Positions 63,888-64,000 of a stretch of 64,000 nt of DNA are shown here, in pieces. The stretch comes from Lachnospiraceae bacterium (lineage in GTDB: Bacteria; Bacillota; Clostridia; Lachnospirales; Lachnospiraceae), in NCBI GenBank assembly GCA_017437065.1, contig JAFSBX010000050.1, positions 25,601 through 89,600 of the forward strand. Reading direction: 5' to 3'. The translations under genes and the position numbers were made by a program. The first letter of the stretch is position 1. Each line of letters opens with the position of its first letter. Below the pieces are notes generated by a model, which saw only the letters and a list, made by a program, of their open reading frames with translations, had not been told where the DNA came from and did no database searches.

Positions 63888-64000
63888 CAAGAATTGAACC
63901 TTGACAACAAATGTTTTCAACAAATTATGAAAGCACAGCTATAAAGCAGTCGTAAAACAGGCTGCTAATAGTGAAATATAGATAAGATAACGGAAGATTA

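Noticed and set aside
1-64000. Insertion sequences, integrases, prophage genes, tRNA or rRNA genes
   Set aside because: No transposase, integrase or structural phage gene was seen on either strand, and no cloverleaf or rRNA segment was recognised by eye; a tRNA search program would be decisive.

Overview
The window looks like chromosomal DNA of an anaerobic, low-GC Gram-positive bacterium of the class Clostridia, most likely family Lachnospiraceae. This rests on AT-rich codons, AGGAGG-type ribosome sites, rho-independent terminators, and several genes typical of the group: a Re-type citrate synthase, an NfnAB transhydrogenase, a TepA-FtsK pair, BspA-type leucine-rich surface proteins and a high-cysteine HCB-type microprotein. 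The taxonomic call is inference; no rRNA or tRNA gene was recognised.

Layout. (1) 1-3225: the 3' part of a sensor histidine kinase facing a small minus-strand group of two unknown proteins and a Cys/Asn/Gly-rich microprotein. (2) 3438-14025: a cell-surface locus with a class B sortase, a 1520-aa BspA-like protein ending in TPKTG plus membrane anchor, a second secreted BspA-like protein, a subtilase without signal peptide, a membrane-anchored coiled-coil protein built on a 14-residue repeat, and a secreted Gly-rich protein with a Cys/His-rich half. (3) 14084-17580: an operon for 2-oxoglutarate synthesis (Re-citrate synthase, GntR/FCD regulator, NADP isocitrate dehydrogenase) led by a 38-bp near-perfect palindrome that covers its promoter. 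(4) 17627-41566: a housekeeping stretch with ABC-F ATPase, rex, nnrDE, alr, an orphan mazF, a CNNM/CorC protein, YebC, metY, a membrane protein, tepA-like, ftsK, fhs-folD, a zinc-ribbon/TPR protein, nfnAB, a Dabb protein, a second zinc-ribbon protein and rlmH. (5) 41591-48591: a GNAT acetyltransferase, an ABC-2 exporter (ATPase plus two permeases) with its NarL-type two-component system, and a lone polar-amino-acid-type ABC ATPase. (6) 48784-60386: a 1974-aa modular GH5 enzyme, a 1200-aa NRPS-like protein of architecture adenylation, carrier, condensation and partial adenylation tail, and glgB on the opposite strand. (7) 60749-63731: a beta-CASP metallo-beta-lactamase protein, a predicted PD-(D/E)XK nuclease and an HTH regulator, closed by a terminator.

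How the genes work together. Region 3 supplies 2-oxoglutarate from acetyl-CoA and oxaloacetate through the oxidative half-cycle, while NfnAB and Rex tie NADPH, ferredoxin and NADH pools together. Fhs and FolD feed one-carbon units. Region 2 is best read as one surface-display locus in which the sortase anchors the 1520-aa protein. Region 5 has the layout of a self-regulated exporter. The strongest candidates for undescribed biology are the A-T-C-partial-A protein (54917-58519), the beta-CASP/PD-(D/E)XK/HTH cassette (60749-63731), the surface locus (3438-14025), and the palindrome-covered promoter at 14084-14125. All functional links beyond recognised domains are inference from sequence alone.
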